64,000 nucleotides of DNA, taken from contig JADCRD010000001.1 in NCBI GenBank assembly GCA_014946745.1, positions 2,168,427 to 2,232,426 of the forward strand, in the 5' to 3' direction. Each line of letters begins with the position of its first letter. Positions within the stretch are counted from its first letter, which is position 1. Below are positions 1 through 8,753 of this stretch, in pieces. This stretch comes from Lysobacterales bacterium. Its GTDB lineage: Bacteria; Pseudomonadota; Gammaproteobacteria; Xanthomonadales; Xanthomonadaceae. The notes below the pieces were generated by a model. It searched no databases. It saw only the letters and a program-made list of their open reading frames with translations, and was not told the DNA's origin. The position numbers and the translations under genes were made by a program.

Positions 1-645
1 GAAGGCCGAGATCGCCTGCAGCAGGGCTGAGAGCCGGTAGTACTCGACTGCGCTGCGGGCCTCCTGCTCGGGGCGCTGGCGGGTTTCGCCGAAGTACATG
101 TCGAGCAGGCGCAGGCTGTTGTCCGCGCGCTCCAGGAACGTGCCCAGCTGCAGAAACGTGTAGGCCTCGTCGCGCACCAGGGTGCCCAGGGTGATGCCGC
201 GAAAGGCCGCTGATCGCCGCTTCACCCAGTCGAGAAACTGCGGCAGACCTTCGCTGTTGAGCTGATCCCAGTCGAAGTCGCGCACGCGCATCCAGCTGGA
301 GTTCAAGTCCTCGTACATCTCGGCGCTGATCGCGCCGCGCTGGGCGCGGCCGGATTCGCGCGCGGCGTGCAGGCAGGCGTAGATCGACGAGGGATTCTCG
401 GCGTCGAAGATCAGGAACTGCAGCACCGCGTGCTCGTCCAGGCGTCCGTGCCGTCGCGCGTACGCTTCCTCAAGCCCGAGCGCGCTCAGCGCCGAGCCCC
501 AGGACTCGGTCAGCGCCCGGCCTTTCTCCAGACGATCGGGCAGCAGGGCCACGCGGTGCGCGTAGTCGATCAGGCGCGCACAGTTGTCGACGCGCTCGAT
601 GTGGCGCGCCATCCACAGCAGGTCACTGGCAGTCCGGCACAGCAT
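1..645 (-). CDS. Alpha-E domain protein (DUF403 family), partial at left edge
   Basis: The frame opens with ATG at 645 and stays open for 215 codons to the window edge, so the C-terminus is missing. The visible product begins MLCRTASDLLWMARHIERVD and continues as an all-helical protein rich in Arg, Glu and Leu, with the pattern ERADNSLRLLDMYFGE near residue 180. That is characteristic of the alpha-E family, which normally has about 310 residues. Its ATG shares one base with the stop of the upstream ATP-grasp gene (TGATG), so the two are translationally coupled. Alpha-E proteins are known to travel with circularly permuted ATP-grasp ligases and transglutaminase-like proteases in predicted peptide-forming systems. 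The biochemical role is not established. Confidence 0.85.
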   Translation of the reverse strand, partial: MLCRTASDLLWMARHIERVDNCARLIDYAHRVALLPDRLEKGRALTESWGSALSALGLEEAYARRHGRLDEHAVLQFLIFDAENPSSIYACLHAARESGRAQRGAISAEMYEDLNSSWMRVRDFDWDQLNSEGLPQFLDWVKRRSAAFRGITLGTLVRDEAYTFLQLGTFLERADNSLRLLDMYFGETRQRPEQEARSAVEYYRLSALLQAISAF

Positions 646-2075
646 CAGGCGTCCTCCTCCAGCACCCAGGTGTCCTTGGTTCCGCCGCCCTGCGAGCTGT
701 TGACCACCAGCGAGCCCTCGCGCAGGGCCACGCGGGTCAGGCCGCCCGGCACGATGCGCACCTCCTCACCGGACAGCACATAGGGCCGCAGATCGACGTG
801 GCGCGGCGCGATACCGGCGGCAACAAAGGTCGGACAGGTCGACAGCGCAAGCGTCGGCTGGGCGATGTAGCCCGCCGGATTGGCGAGAATGCGCTGGCGG
901 AAGTCCTCGATCTCGGCGCGCGTCGAAGCCGGGCCGATCAGCATGCCGTAGCCGCCCGCGCCCTGGGTCTCCTTGACCACCAGCTGGTCGAGATGATCGA
1001 GCGCGTACTTCAGCGCTTCCGGCTCGCGCAGCTTCCACGTCGGCACGTTGTTGAGGATGGGCGCTTCGTCCAGGTAGAAGCGGATCATGTCCGGCACATA
1101 GGGGTAGATCGACTTGTCGTCGGCCACGCCGGTGCCGATCGCGTTCGCCAGGTTCACCCGGCCGGCGCGGTAGGCGCGCATCAGGCCGGGCACGCCGAGC
1201 ATCGAATCCGAGCGGAACACTTCGGGGTCGAGAAAGTCGTCGTCGATGCGCCGATAGAGCACGTGCACGCGCTGCGGCCCGCGGGTGGTGCGCATGTAGA
1301 GCGTGTCGTCGCGGACAATCAGGTCCTGGCCTTCAACCAGCTCCACGCCCATCTGCTGGGCCAGGAAGGCGTGTTCGTAGTAGGCCGAGTTGTAGGCGCC
1401 CGGCGTCAGCAGGGCCACGGTGGGCTCCTCGGCGCCGGCCGGCGCCACGCTGCGCAGGATGTCGATCAGCGCGTCGGGGTAGTCTTCGACCGGCGCGATG
1501 CTCTGCCGGCCGAACAGCTCCGGGAACAGGCGCATCATCATCTTGCGGTTCTCAAGCATGTAGGACACGCCCGAGGGCACGCGCAGGTTGTCCTCCAGCA
1601 CGTAGTACTCGCCGTCGCCCGCACGCACCACGTCGATGCCAGCGATGTGGGCATAGACGCCGCCCGGCAGGGCCAGCCCGCGCATCTCCGGCCGGTACTG
1701 ACTGTTGAACAGCACCAGCTCGCGCGGGATCACGCCGGTCTCGACGATGCGCTGTGCGCCGTAGATGTCGGCCAGAAAGGCGTTCAGCGCGCGCACGCGC
1801 TGGCGCAGGCCGGCATCGAGCGTGGCCCACTCATGCGCCGGGATGATGCGCGGGATGATGTCGAAAGGAATCAGCCGCTCGGTGCCGGACTTCTCGCCGT
1901 AGACGGTGAAGGTGATGCCGACCCGGTGGAAGGCCAACTCAGCCTCGCGGCGCTTCTGCGCGATGCGCGGCTCGGGTGTGCCCTGCAGCCACTCGTGGAA
2001 CGGTCGGTAGTGCGGCCGGACGGCCTCGTCCTGCCCTGCGGGCAGATGCATCTCGTCATAGAACCTGGCTGTCAC
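645..2075 (-). CDS. Circularly permuted ATP-grasp type 2 family protein
   Basis: The product is 476 residues when started at the GTG at 2075 (MTARFYDEMHLPAG...), the usual N-terminus and length for the family. Longer in-frame starts upstream add low-complexity sequence and were rejected. Family landmarks include the YDEM opening, SVAPAGAEEPTVALLTPGAYNSAYYEH, the YRRIDDDFLDP segment, ANAIGTGVADDKSIYPYVPDMIRFYL and the glycine-rich VVKETQGAGGYGMLIGP near the C-terminus. The family is predicted to make ATP-dependent amide bonds, but its substrate is unknown. It overlaps the alpha-E gene by one base and forms a two-gene unit with it in this window. Any transglutaminase-like partner would lie beyond the left edge. 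Confidence 0.9.
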   Translation of the reverse strand: MTARFYDEMHLPAGQDEAVRPHYRPFHEWLQGTPEPRIAQKRREAELAFHRVGITFTVYGEKSGTERLIPFDIIPRIIPAHEWATLDAGLRQRVRALNAFLADIYGAQRIVETGVIPRELVLFNSQYRPEMRGLALPGGVYAHIAGIDVVRAGDGEYYVLEDNLRVPSGVSYMLENRKMMMRLFPELFGRQSIAPVEDYPDALIDILRSVAPAGAEEPTVALLTPGAYNSAYYEHAFLAQQMGVELVEGQDLIVRDDTLYMRTTRGPQRVHVLYRRIDDDFLDPEVFRSDSMLGVPGLMRAYRAGRVNLANAIGTGVADDKSIYPYVPDMIRFYLDEAPILNNVPTWKLREPEALKYALDHLDQLVVKETQGAGGYGMLIGPASTRAEIEDFRQRILANPAGYIAQPTLALSTCPTFVAAGIAPRHVDLRPYVLSGEEVRIVPGGLTRVALREGSLVVNSSQGGGTKDTWVLEEDA

Positions 2076-2253
2076 GCGAAGCGGCCCCCCAAAGGCTCGA
2101 CAGGCAGCGAGCCCAAGGCGCTGCCCGGCACGCGCCGCGACTCCCCCGAGCCGAACCGCGCGTGCTGCAGCGCAATAACGCACAGCGCGCGCGGAAGATC
2201 AAGAGCGGCCGGGGCAGGCCGACGAATCGCGATGCGCTGGCCGCAGAAACAGC

Positions 2254-2280
2254 GAAGGCGGCGCTGCAGGCGCCGCCTTC
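2254..2280 (-). terminator. Candidate terminator hairpin after the RDD gene
   Basis: A perfect 11-bp stem (GAAGGCGGCGC with its complement) closes a 5-base loop 26 bases beyond the stop of the RDD protein gene. The T-run following it on the minus strand is weak (GCTGTTTCTG), so termination strength is uncertain. Confidence 0.5.
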
Positions 2281-2305
2281 GCGAGTGAGGCGATTGCGGG
2301 TCGGC

Positions 2306-2821
2306 TTACTCGGCCATCACCACGCGGGTGCCGGCCAAGAGATCGGAGATGCGGCGGCGGTCGTCGCGGAAGATGAAAAGCGCGTCGATCAGGCCATAGA
2401 GCGCCCCAAGAAATGGCACCAGCTGGGCGAGCTGCACCACGCCGTAGCGCAGGCCGATCAGCTTGACGAACTCCGGCTTGTTGCCGCTCTCGTCGACGAT
2501 CTTCATTTTCAGCAGCTTCTTGGCGATGGTCTGGCCCGACTGGTTCAGGAAGTAGCCCTGGATAGCCACGAAGACGATGAAGCCGAAAATCGTGAACCCC
2601 GCGCTGGCAAGAAAGCCGGGCTGCTGACCAGTCGAGACCAGACCCCAGAACAGCATGAAATAGATGGGTAGGATCACCACCAACTGGATGATGAGGTCGA
2701 TGATGGCGCCCCCGAGCCGCAGCCAGGGCGAGGCCAGCTCACCCACGGTGTGCGCCACGTCGGTGACTTGGGCCTGCGGCGCGGCGTAAGGGTTCTGGGG
2801 CGGCGTCTGGTTCGGGTCCAT
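2306..2821 (-). CDS. RDD family membrane protein
   Basis: The protein has 171 residues. The ATG at 2821 is preceded by a good Shine-Dalgarno (AGAGGAG, 8-base spacing), and upstream in-frame codons are low complexity. A proline- and glutamine-rich cytoplasmic head (MDPNQTPPQNPYAAPQAQ) is followed by the RDD signature (WLRLGGAIIDLIIQ), two hydrophobic helices at about residues 36-60 and 72-92, a loop QSGQTIAKKLLKMKIVD, and a further helical hairpin ending DDRRRISDLLAGTRVV. RDD proteins are small integral membrane proteins of mostly unknown function; some are reported to influence ion balance. It stands alone, convergent with no close partner. Confidence 0.88.
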   Translation of the reverse strand: MDPNQTPPQNPYAAPQAQVTDVAHTVGELASPWLRLGGAIIDLIIQLVVILPIYFMLFWGLVSTGQQPGFLASAGFTIFGFIVFVAIQGYFLNQSGQTIAKKLLKMKIVDESGNKPEFVKLIGLRYGVVQLAQLVPFLGALYGLIDALFIFRDDRRRISDLLAGTRVVMAE

Positions 2822-2965
2822 GCAGCAACTCCTCTGGAAAGCCGGCGGGCCCGGCCGGCGGCGAGTGTAGCAGCGAGGTGAAGACCGCTGATCGGCGACA
2901 GGCGTTGTCACCTGCCGCGCGCGCACCCATCCTTGCCGCCCGTCACTTCCACAGGAATGCGCTGC

Positions 2966-3463
2966 ATGGACGTCTCGAACTGGCTGCCGATCGCCCTGCA
3001 CGCCCTGGCCGTGCTGCTGATTCTGATCGGGCTCGCCGGCACGATCCTGCCGGCGCTGCCGGGGATTCCGCTGATGCTGGGCGGCATGATCCTGTCCGCC
3101 TGGGTCGGCGACTTCGAGCAGGTCGGCTGGGGTTGGATCGCAGCGCTCGCGGTGCTGACGGGTCTGGCTCTGCTGGCGGATTTCGTCGCCGGCTTGCTGG
3201 GTGCGAAGCGCGTCGGCGCCAGCGTCTGGGCGCTGGTCGGCGCGGCCGTGGGCACGGTGGCTGGACTGTTCTTCGGCATCTTCGGCCTGCTGCTTGGCCC
3301 GTTTCTCGGCGCCCTGCTCGGCGAGCTGATCGCCGGCAGCAGCCTGCAGCGCGCCACCCATGTCGGCGTCGGCGCATGGATCGGCTTCGTGGTCGGCGCC
3401 GTACTCAAGGTCGCGATCGCCTTCATGATGATCGGGCTGTTCGCGTTTGCGTGGATCTTCTGA
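2966..3463 (+). CDS. DUF456 domain membrane protein
   Basis: The 165-residue product is almost entirely hydrophobic and glycine-rich. Its core segment (LIGLAGTILPALPGIPLMLGG) and repeated glycine-zipper helices such as GAAVGTVAGLFFGIFGLLLG fit the DUF456 family, whose function is unknown. ATG 2966 is chosen because AGGA at 2953-2956 lies 9 bases upstream. The alternative ATG at 2957 sits directly against that site, and a TTG at 2933 is also in frame. It is divergent from the RDD gene, with a 144-base gap holding both starts. Confidence 0.82.
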   Translation: MDVSNWLPIALHALAVLLILIGLAGTILPALPGIPLMLGGMILSAWVGDFEQVGWGWIAALAVLTGLALLADFVAGLLGAKRVGASVWALVGAAVGTVAGLFFGIFGLLLGPFLGALLGELIAGSSLQRATHVGVGAWIGFVVGAVLKVAIAFMMIGLFAFAWIF

Positions 3464-3684
3464 GCTGCGGCTCAGGCTGCGTGGTGACGGCACCTTCAGG
3501 GCTTGGCCCCAGGCTTCCATAGCCGACCGAATTGCCGGCATGCTCGCGAGGGTCGAGCACCTCACCCGCGATGCGACTCGAGTCCTCTCCCGGTCCTCGT
3601 GCTCTGCGCTCGGGCGTTCGTCGGCGCGCGCGGCCTGCCGCGCGAGCGCGCCGCCTCACCCCCAATCCCCAATCCCATCGATCA

Positions 3685-5121
3685 ATGACCGACACCTTCC
3701 TCTGGTTCGACCTCGAAACCTTCGGCCGCAGCCCGAGGACCAGCCGCATCGCCCAGTTCGCCGGCGTTCGCACGAACGCCGAGCTGGAGGTCGTCGATGC
3801 CCCGCTGATGCTGTACTGCCAGCCGGCGCTGGATCTGCTGCCCTCGCCCGAGGCCACGCTGATCACCGGCATCAGCCCGCAGCGTGCGCGCCGCGAAGGC
3901 TTGATCGAGCCCGAGTTCCTTGCCCGCGTGCACGAGGCCCTGGCCCAGCCGGGCACCTGCGCGGTCGGCTACAACAGCCTGCGCTTCGACGACGAGCACC
4001 TGCGCCACGCGCTGTACCGCAATTTCTTCGACCCCTACCCGCGCGAGTACGCGCGCGGCAACTCGCGCTGGGATCTGCTCGACCTCGCCCGCCTGCTCTA
4101 CGCGCTGCGCCCTGCGGGCATCGAGTGGCCGACGCGCGAGGATGGTCTGCCCAGCTTCAAGCTGGAGCATCTCGCCCGCGCCAACGGCTGCGGCCACAGC
4201 CGTGCGCACGACGCGCTGTCCGACGTCGAAGCCCTGATCGACCTGGCCCGCGTGTTCCGCCGCGCCCAGCCGCGGATGTGGGAGTACTACTACAGCTTCC
4301 GCAAGAAGCCGCGCGCGCTCGGCCTGCTCGACGTCGCGAACATGACGCCGGTGCTGCATGTGTCGGGCATGTTCAGCGCCGAACACGGCTGTGCGGCGAT
4401 CGTGGCGCCCATCGCCGAGCATCCGGTCGTGCCGGGGCGGATCATCGCCTTCGATCTGGGCACGGATCCGCAGTCGCTGCTCGACCTTGAACCCGATGAG
4501 ATCGCTGATCGCCTCTACATCGCTCAAGCCGACCTGCCTGAAGGCGAGCAGCGTGTGGCGCTGAAGGAGATCCACCCCAACCGCTGCCCGGCTCTGATCG
4601 AACTGCGCCATGTCAGCGAGGCCGAGCTCGCGCGGCTGAAGCTCGACCGCGAACGCGCGCTGCACACGCAGGCCTTGCTGCGGCGGACCCCGGGCCTCGC
4701 CGAGAAGGTGCGCGCGGTGTTCGCACGCGGCCGCAGCTTCGAAAGCGAAGACGCCGACGGTGCGCTGTATGCGGGCTTTCTGCCTGACGCCGACCGCGCC
4801 CAATTCGAGACCCTGCGCCGCAGCCGCCCGGAACAGCTGGCCAGCTTCGAACCGCGTCTGAGCGATCCGCGCCTCAAGCAACTGCTGTTCCGCTATCGCG
4901 CGCGCAACTGGCCGCAAACGCTGTCTTTGGATGAGCAGGCGCGCTGGCGTGAGTATCTGCGGCAGCGGCTGGCGCCGGAGTCCGGGCTGTCGGAGTACGA
5001 CCTTGAGAGCTACCCGGCACTGCTCGCGCAACTGCGGACCCAGCACGCCGCCGATCCGCAAGCTCTCGCCCTGTTCGACGCGCTGGCCGACTGGCATCGC
5101 GAGGTCCAGCGCGAGACCTAG
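3685..5121 (+). CDS. sbcB: Exodeoxyribonuclease I
   Basis: ExoI degrades single-stranded DNA 3' to 5' and acts in recombination and mismatch repair. The 478-residue product matches the usual length of about 475. The DEDDh exonuclease motifs are present: DLE at residues 9-11 (FLWFDLETFG), a middle Asp-containing block (VGYNSLRFDDEHLR) and the H-x4-D motif at about 175-180 (HSRAHDALSDVE). The C-terminal SH3-like and helical regions follow, with characteristic phrases such as LKEIHPNRCPAL and FRYRARNWP. ATG 3685 begins directly at MTDTFLWFDLET; the in-frame upstream extension is low complexity. The stop codon abuts a tandem repeat array whose units seem to carry decayed copies of this gene's last codons. 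Confidence 0.97.
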   Translation: MTDTFLWFDLETFGRSPRTSRIAQFAGVRTNAELEVVDAPLMLYCQPALDLLPSPEATLITGISPQRARREGLIEPEFLARVHEALAQPGTCAVGYNSLRFDDEHLRHALYRNFFDPYPREYARGNSRWDLLDLARLLYALRPAGIEWPTREDGLPSFKLEHLARANGCGHSRAHDALSDVEALIDLARVFRRAQPRMWEYYYSFRKKPRALGLLDVANMTPVLHVSGMFSAEHGCAAIVAPIAEHPVVPGRIIAFDLGTDPQSLLDLEPDEIADRLYIAQADLPEGEQRVALKEIHPNRCPALIELRHVSEAELARLKLDRERALHTQALLRRTPGLAEKVRAVFARGRSFESEDADGALYAGFLPDADRAQFETLRRSRPEQLASFEPRLSDPRLKQLLFRYRARNWPQTLSLDEQARWREYLRQRLAPESGLSEYDLESYPALLAQLRTQHAADPQALALFDALADWHREVQRET

Positions 5122-5960
5122 GGTGGGTCTTGACCTACCAAAGCCCCATGGCTCCATAGGGTGGGTCTTGACCCACCAAAGCGGCCAGCACGACGAACGA
5201 AGCACGCAAGCGTGGGGCCGCGGTGCATGACCAACGCGGCGAAAGGTGTAGGCCGCGTTCCGGTGGGTCAAGACCCACCCTATGCGGTGCTCGCGCGGTC
5301 GCGCGGCCGCTGAACTGCGGGATCACCCAACCCCGGCCGCGCTCCCTGCCTCGGCTGACGCGCGCCGCGAGATCCAGCGCAGCCCATAGGGTGGGTCTTG
5401 ACCTACCAAAGCCTCACGGCTCCATAGGGTGGGTCTTGACCCACCGAAGCTGCCAGCACGACGAACGAAGCACGCAAGCGCGGGGCCGCGCTGCATGACC
5501 GAAGCGGCGGCAGGTGTAGGCCGCGTTCCGGTGGGTCAAGACCCACCCTATGCGGTGCTCGCGCGGTCGCGCGGCCGCTGAACTGCGGGATCACCCAACC
5601 CCGGCCGCGCTCCCTGCCTCGGCTGACGCGCGCCGCGAGATCCAGCGCAGCCCATAGGGTGGGTCTTGACCCACCAAAGCCTCACGGCTCCATAGGGTGG
5701 GTCTTGACTCACCAAAGCGGCCAGCACGACGAACGAAGCACGCCAGCGTGGGGCCGCGGTGCAAGACCAACGCGGCGACAGGTGTGGGCCGCGTTTCGGT
5801 GGGTCAAGACCCACCCTGTGCGGTGCTCGCGCGGTCGCGCGGCCGCTGCACTGCGGGATCACCCAACCCCGGCCACGCTCGATGCCTTGGCTGACGCGCG
5901 CCGCGAGATCCAGCGCAGCCCATCGGGTGGGTCTTGACCCACCGAAGCCACACGGCTGCC
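5121..5960. repeat. 268-bp tandem repeat array (three full units plus a partial fourth)
   Basis: GGGTGGGTCTTGAC blocks at 5121, 5389, 5657 and 5925 are spaced exactly 268 bases apart. The sequence between them is nearly identical, with scattered substitutions. Each unit holds two forward and one inverted copy of a palindromic element of the form GGGTGGGTCTTGACCCACC, a segment with ACGAAGCACGCAAGCG, and a terminal block resembling the 3' end of sbcB. No credible gene lies in this 880-base interval between sbcB and the hydrolase; the open frames there are artefacts of repetition. Confidence 0.95.
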
Positions 5961-6001
5961 GAGACGCCAGGTGCCCAGGCTGGAGCGCAGATGCGCAAGA
6001 C

Positions 6002-6853
6002 TCACTCCACCAGCAGCCGCCGCACCACCGGCCCCGGCTGCTTGAGCCAGCCGAAGTGATCGGCGCGTCGCGGGGCGAATTCGGGGTCGTGCAGGGTTTC
6101 GATCTGCCAGCGCGCCTGCGGCGTCTTGGCGGCCAAGGCCTCCAGCGAGGCGCGCGGGCACAGCCAGTCGGAAGCCAGATGCAGGGCCCGCACTTCACCA
6201 CGGAAATCGCGCAGCGCCTGCTCGGGATCGACCCTTCCGCCGCGGATGCGATAGCGCGCGCTGCGGCCGCTGTAGGACCAGTCGCGGATCAAGCCCCGCG
6301 CCTCGCGGCCGGCAAAGCCCAGACGTTCACCCGGGTAATGGCCGAGCAGGATCGCCGACAGCGGCATGAAGTGCAGGGCCGCGAAGATGCCCAGCCCGCG
6401 CAGGCGCGGATACGCGCGCCAGTCCGGCAGGCCGCTGGCCAGCACATGCACGCGCCGGAAGCGACCCGGCTGCAGCGCCGCCGAGATCAACGCCAGCTGG
6501 CCGCCAAGGCTGTGGCCGGCAATCGACCAGTCGAGCCCAGGAACGGCGGACTGCGCGGCCGCGAGCCCGGCGGGGATGTCCTGCTCCAACAGCTCGCGAT
6601 AGCCCCAGTCGCAGCCTCGCGAGGCGCGTGCGCTGCTGCCGCCGAGACCGCGCCATTCATGGATGGCCACCGCGACACCGCATTCGGCCAGCGCGGAGGC
6701 AAAGGCCTCGTTGGGTCGAATGCCGACGCCCAGCGCCGGCAGCAGGTAGACGCCAGCAACCGGATCAGGCGGCATCACCAGACGAAGATCCGCCTCGGCG
6801 CCATCGGGGCTGCGCACGCGCAGGGTGGTGAACGCCGGCTGCATCGGAATCAT
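6002..6853 (-). CDS. Alpha/beta-hydrolase family protein
   Basis: The product has 283 residues from ATG 6853 (a second ATG at 6844 is equally possible). The nucleophile elbow GHSLGG lies at residues 113-118 with Ser115 as the expected nucleophile. A strand-turn upstream (AVAIHEWRGLGGSS) resembles the oxyanion-hole region, and ADHFGW near the C-terminus can supply the catalytic His. No signal peptide is seen, so it is probably cytoplasmic. It resembles the YheT/COG4757-like predicted hydrolases in layout, but the substrate cannot be inferred. It is divergent from the hemolysin III gene. Confidence 0.8.
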   Translation of the reverse strand: MIPMQPAFTTLRVRSPDGAEADLRLVMPPDPVAGVYLLPALGVGIRPNEAFASALAECGVAVAIHEWRGLGGSSARASRGCDWGYRELLEQDIPAGLAAAQSAVPGLDWSIAGHSLGGQLALISAALQPGRFRRVHVLASGLPDWRAYPRLRGLGIFAALHFMPLSAILLGHYPGERLGFAGREARGLIRDWSYSGRSARYRIRGGRVDPEQALRDFRGEVRALHLASDWLCPRASLEALAAKTPQARWQIETLHDPEFAPRRADHFGWLKQPGPVVRRLLVE

Positions 6854-6986
6854 GGGCGGAAACGGGATTATTGAACCGGCGGGTATGCTAACCCGCCGCA
6901 GCGGCATGCCACACTGCGCGCGTCGCGTTGCTCGCGACGCGCCGCTGTCATCCAAAGCCGCAGGGCCGACCATGCACAGGACCGAC

Positions 6987-7634
6987 ATGTCTCTCGCTCA
7001 TCCGCTGCACCGCGAAGAGCTCATCAATGCGCTGACCCATGGCGTCGGCGCGTTCGCCAGCGCCGCCGCTGGCGCCGTGCTGATCACCCTGGCGGCCCTG
7101 TGGGGCGATGCCTGGCAGCTCGGCACCGCGATTGTTTTCGTGATAACCCTGCTGCTGCTCTACATCGCCTCGACTCTGTACCACGCGGCGCGGCACGGGC
7201 AGCTCAAACAGCGGCTCAAGGTGCTCGACCACTGCGCGATTTTTCTCCTTATCGCCGGCACCTATACGCCCTTCACCCTGCTCGGCCTGCGCGACAGCTG
7301 GGGCTGGACCCTGTTCGGCATCATCTGGGCCCTGGCCGTGCTGGGCGTGGTCTTCAAGCTGTTCTTCACCGGCCGCTTCCCGCGCCTGTCGACGATGATG
7401 TACGTGGCCATGGGCTGGCTGATCGTGATCGCGTTCGGCCCGATGGTGCAGGAGCTGTCGACCGCCACCATCGCCTGGCTTTTGGCCGGCGGCGTGGCCT
7501 ACACCCTCGGCACGCTGTTCTATCACCGCGAGTCGCTGCCTTACGCACATGCCATCTGGCACCTGTTCGTGCTGGCCGGCAGCAGCTTCCATTTTGTCGC
7601 CGTCAGCACCCAGGTGCTGGCCTCGAACTACTGA
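6987..7634 (+). CDS. Hemolysin III family (PAQR-type) membrane protein
   Basis: The 215-residue product has seven predicted hydrophobic helices and the conserved polar signatures of the family: E-x2-N-x2-THGVG at the N-terminus, STLYHA in helix 2, DHCAIFLLIAGTYTP in helix 3, and a C-terminal HAIWHLFVLAGSSFHF. Members are related to PAQR receptors; TrhA of this family has been linked to membrane energetics, and the hemolysin name is historical. ATG 6987 is chosen because AGGA ends 5 bases upstream; ATG 6972 is the alternative. Its stop overlaps the pcp start (TGATG), so the two genes are coupled. Confidence 0.9.
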   Translation: MSLAHPLHREELINALTHGVGAFASAAAGAVLITLAALWGDAWQLGTAIVFVITLLLLYIASTLYHAARHGQLKQRLKVLDHCAIFLLIAGTYTPFTLLGLRDSWGWTLFGIIWALAVLGVVFKLFFTGRFPRLSTMMYVAMGWLIVIAFGPMVQELSTATIAWLLAGGVAYTLGTLFYHRESLPYAHAIWHLFVLAGSSFHFVAVSTQVLASNY

Positions 7635-8290
7635 TGGCGGGTTTGCCGCGGGTGCTGCTGACGGGCTTCGAGCCCTTCGGCGGCGAGCCCATCAACCCCG
7701 CACTCGAAGTGCTGCACGAACTCTCGGGCGAGCGCATCGCCGGGCATCGCGTCGAGCCCGCGGCCCTGCCGGTCTGCTTCTCGGATGGCCCGCGCGCGCT
7801 GATCGACGCCATCGAACGCGTGAATCCGACCCTGGTGCTCTGCGTCGGTCAGGCAGGCGGCCGTGCGCGGATCTCGATTGAACGCGTGGCCATCAACCTC
7901 GCCGATGCGCGCATCGCCGACAACGCCGGCGCCCAGCCGATCGACCGCGCGCTGATCGAGGCTGCGCCCAGCGCCTACTTCTCGACCCTGCCGGTGAAGT
8001 CGCTGCACGCCAGCCTGAACCAGCACGGTGTGCCGGCCGAGCTGTCGCTCTCGGCCGGCACCTTCGTCTGCAATGCGGTGTTCTTCGCGCTGATGCATCA
8101 CCTCGCCACGCAGCGCCCGGGCGTGCGCGGCGGTTTCCTCCACATTCCGTATCTGCCGGAGCAAGCCTGCAGGCATCCGGGCGCGCCGAGCATGTCGCTG
8201 GCGACGCTGGCCAAGGGCTTGGGCATCGCGATTGGCACGGCGCTGGAGACGGCGAGCGATCTGGTGGTGGCGGGGGGTGTGGAGTGTTGA
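7634..8290 (+). CDS. pcp: Pyroglutamyl-peptidase I (pyrrolidone-carboxylate peptidase)
   Basis: The enzyme is a cytoplasmic cysteine peptidase that removes N-terminal pyroglutamate from peptides. The 218-residue product has the full catalytic triad: Glu83 in SIERVAIN, Cys146 in GTFVCNAVFF and His170 in GFLHIPYLPEQ. The N-terminus VLLTGFEPFGGEPINPALEVL is typical. It is coupled to the upstream hemolysin III gene through a one-base TGATG overlap and overlaps the start of the following small gene. Confidence 0.96.
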   Translation: MAGLPRVLLTGFEPFGGEPINPALEVLHELSGERIAGHRVEPAALPVCFSDGPRALIDAIERVNPTLVLCVGQAGGRARISIERVAINLADARIADNAGAQPIDRALIEAAPSAYFSTLPVKSLHASLNQHGVPAELSLSAGTFVCNAVFFALMHHLATQRPGVRGGFLHIPYLPEQACRHPGAPSMSLATLAKGLGIAIGTALETASDLVVAGGVEC

Positions 8291-8733
8291 ACACCTCGCC
8301 CGGCTGGAAACAGCGAGGCAAGATCTCGCTGTGGCGATACACCGAGAATCAGAGGAACTTCCCGGGCTGGCACCTCAACGCGGATGGCGAGGGTTGCGCC
8401 TCACTCCTCGACATGATCGATGCCCTGCGCGGGCACCTTGGCAGCGAGCGCAACCTGCGTGTGTCCACGCCGACGCCTCGGCAACTCGCGGTTCCCAACA
8501 ACCGGGCAGCCGCCTGGATCGCGCCGCAGCTCTGGATGATCCAGCATCACCCAGAACCGGAGCACTGGCACTTCGCCGGCGATTTGGAGCCAGCTACGCT
8601 TGTTGTGGGCGCGCACGGGCTGGATCGTCTGCGTGAGGGCGTGGCGGGAATTCCAGCCAAACAGGGCGATTACTCGATCGGCGCTGGCCGGCACCGCGAG
8701 TCCAGGCTTTGGTTCTGGTGGGGACCGGGCTGA
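8284..8733 (+). CDS. Hypothetical protein, 149 residues
   Basis: I do not recognise the family. The frame starts at GTG 8284 (or TTG 8287), inside the last codons of pcp, with GGGGGGTGTGGAG upstream acting as ribosome-binding sequence. The product is soluble and rich in Trp and His (WKQRGKISLWRYTENQRNFPGW, PQLWMIQHHPEPEHWHF). It has a composition unlike random antisense frames and ends in WFWWGPG. The overlap with pcp argues for co-expression. It could be a non-secreted sensor or enzyme accessory; nothing more can be said. Confidence 0.6.
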   Translation: MLNTSPGWKQRGKISLWRYTENQRNFPGWHLNADGEGCASLLDMIDALRGHLGSERNLRVSTPTPRQLAVPNNRAAAWIAPQLWMIQHHPEPEHWHFAGDLEPATLVVGAHGLDRLREGVAGIPAKQGDYSIGAGRHRESRLWFWWGPG

Positions 8734-8753
8734 TCGCCAGCCGAGGGACTGGA

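Noticed and set aside
798-2288. Long open frame (about 496 codons) on the + strand opposite the ATP-grasp gene
   Set aside because: The translation is His/Arg/Val-rich with no domain pattern. It is the antisense shadow of a high-GC gene whose own product has clear family motifs.
5121-5960. CRISPR array
   Set aside because: Units are 268 bases with near-identical content throughout; there are no short repeats separated by unique spacers and no cas genes.
5548-6201. Open frame running from the hydrolase gene through the repeat array
   Set aside because: It consists of translated repeats and out-of-frame hydrolase sequence, with no independent start signal.
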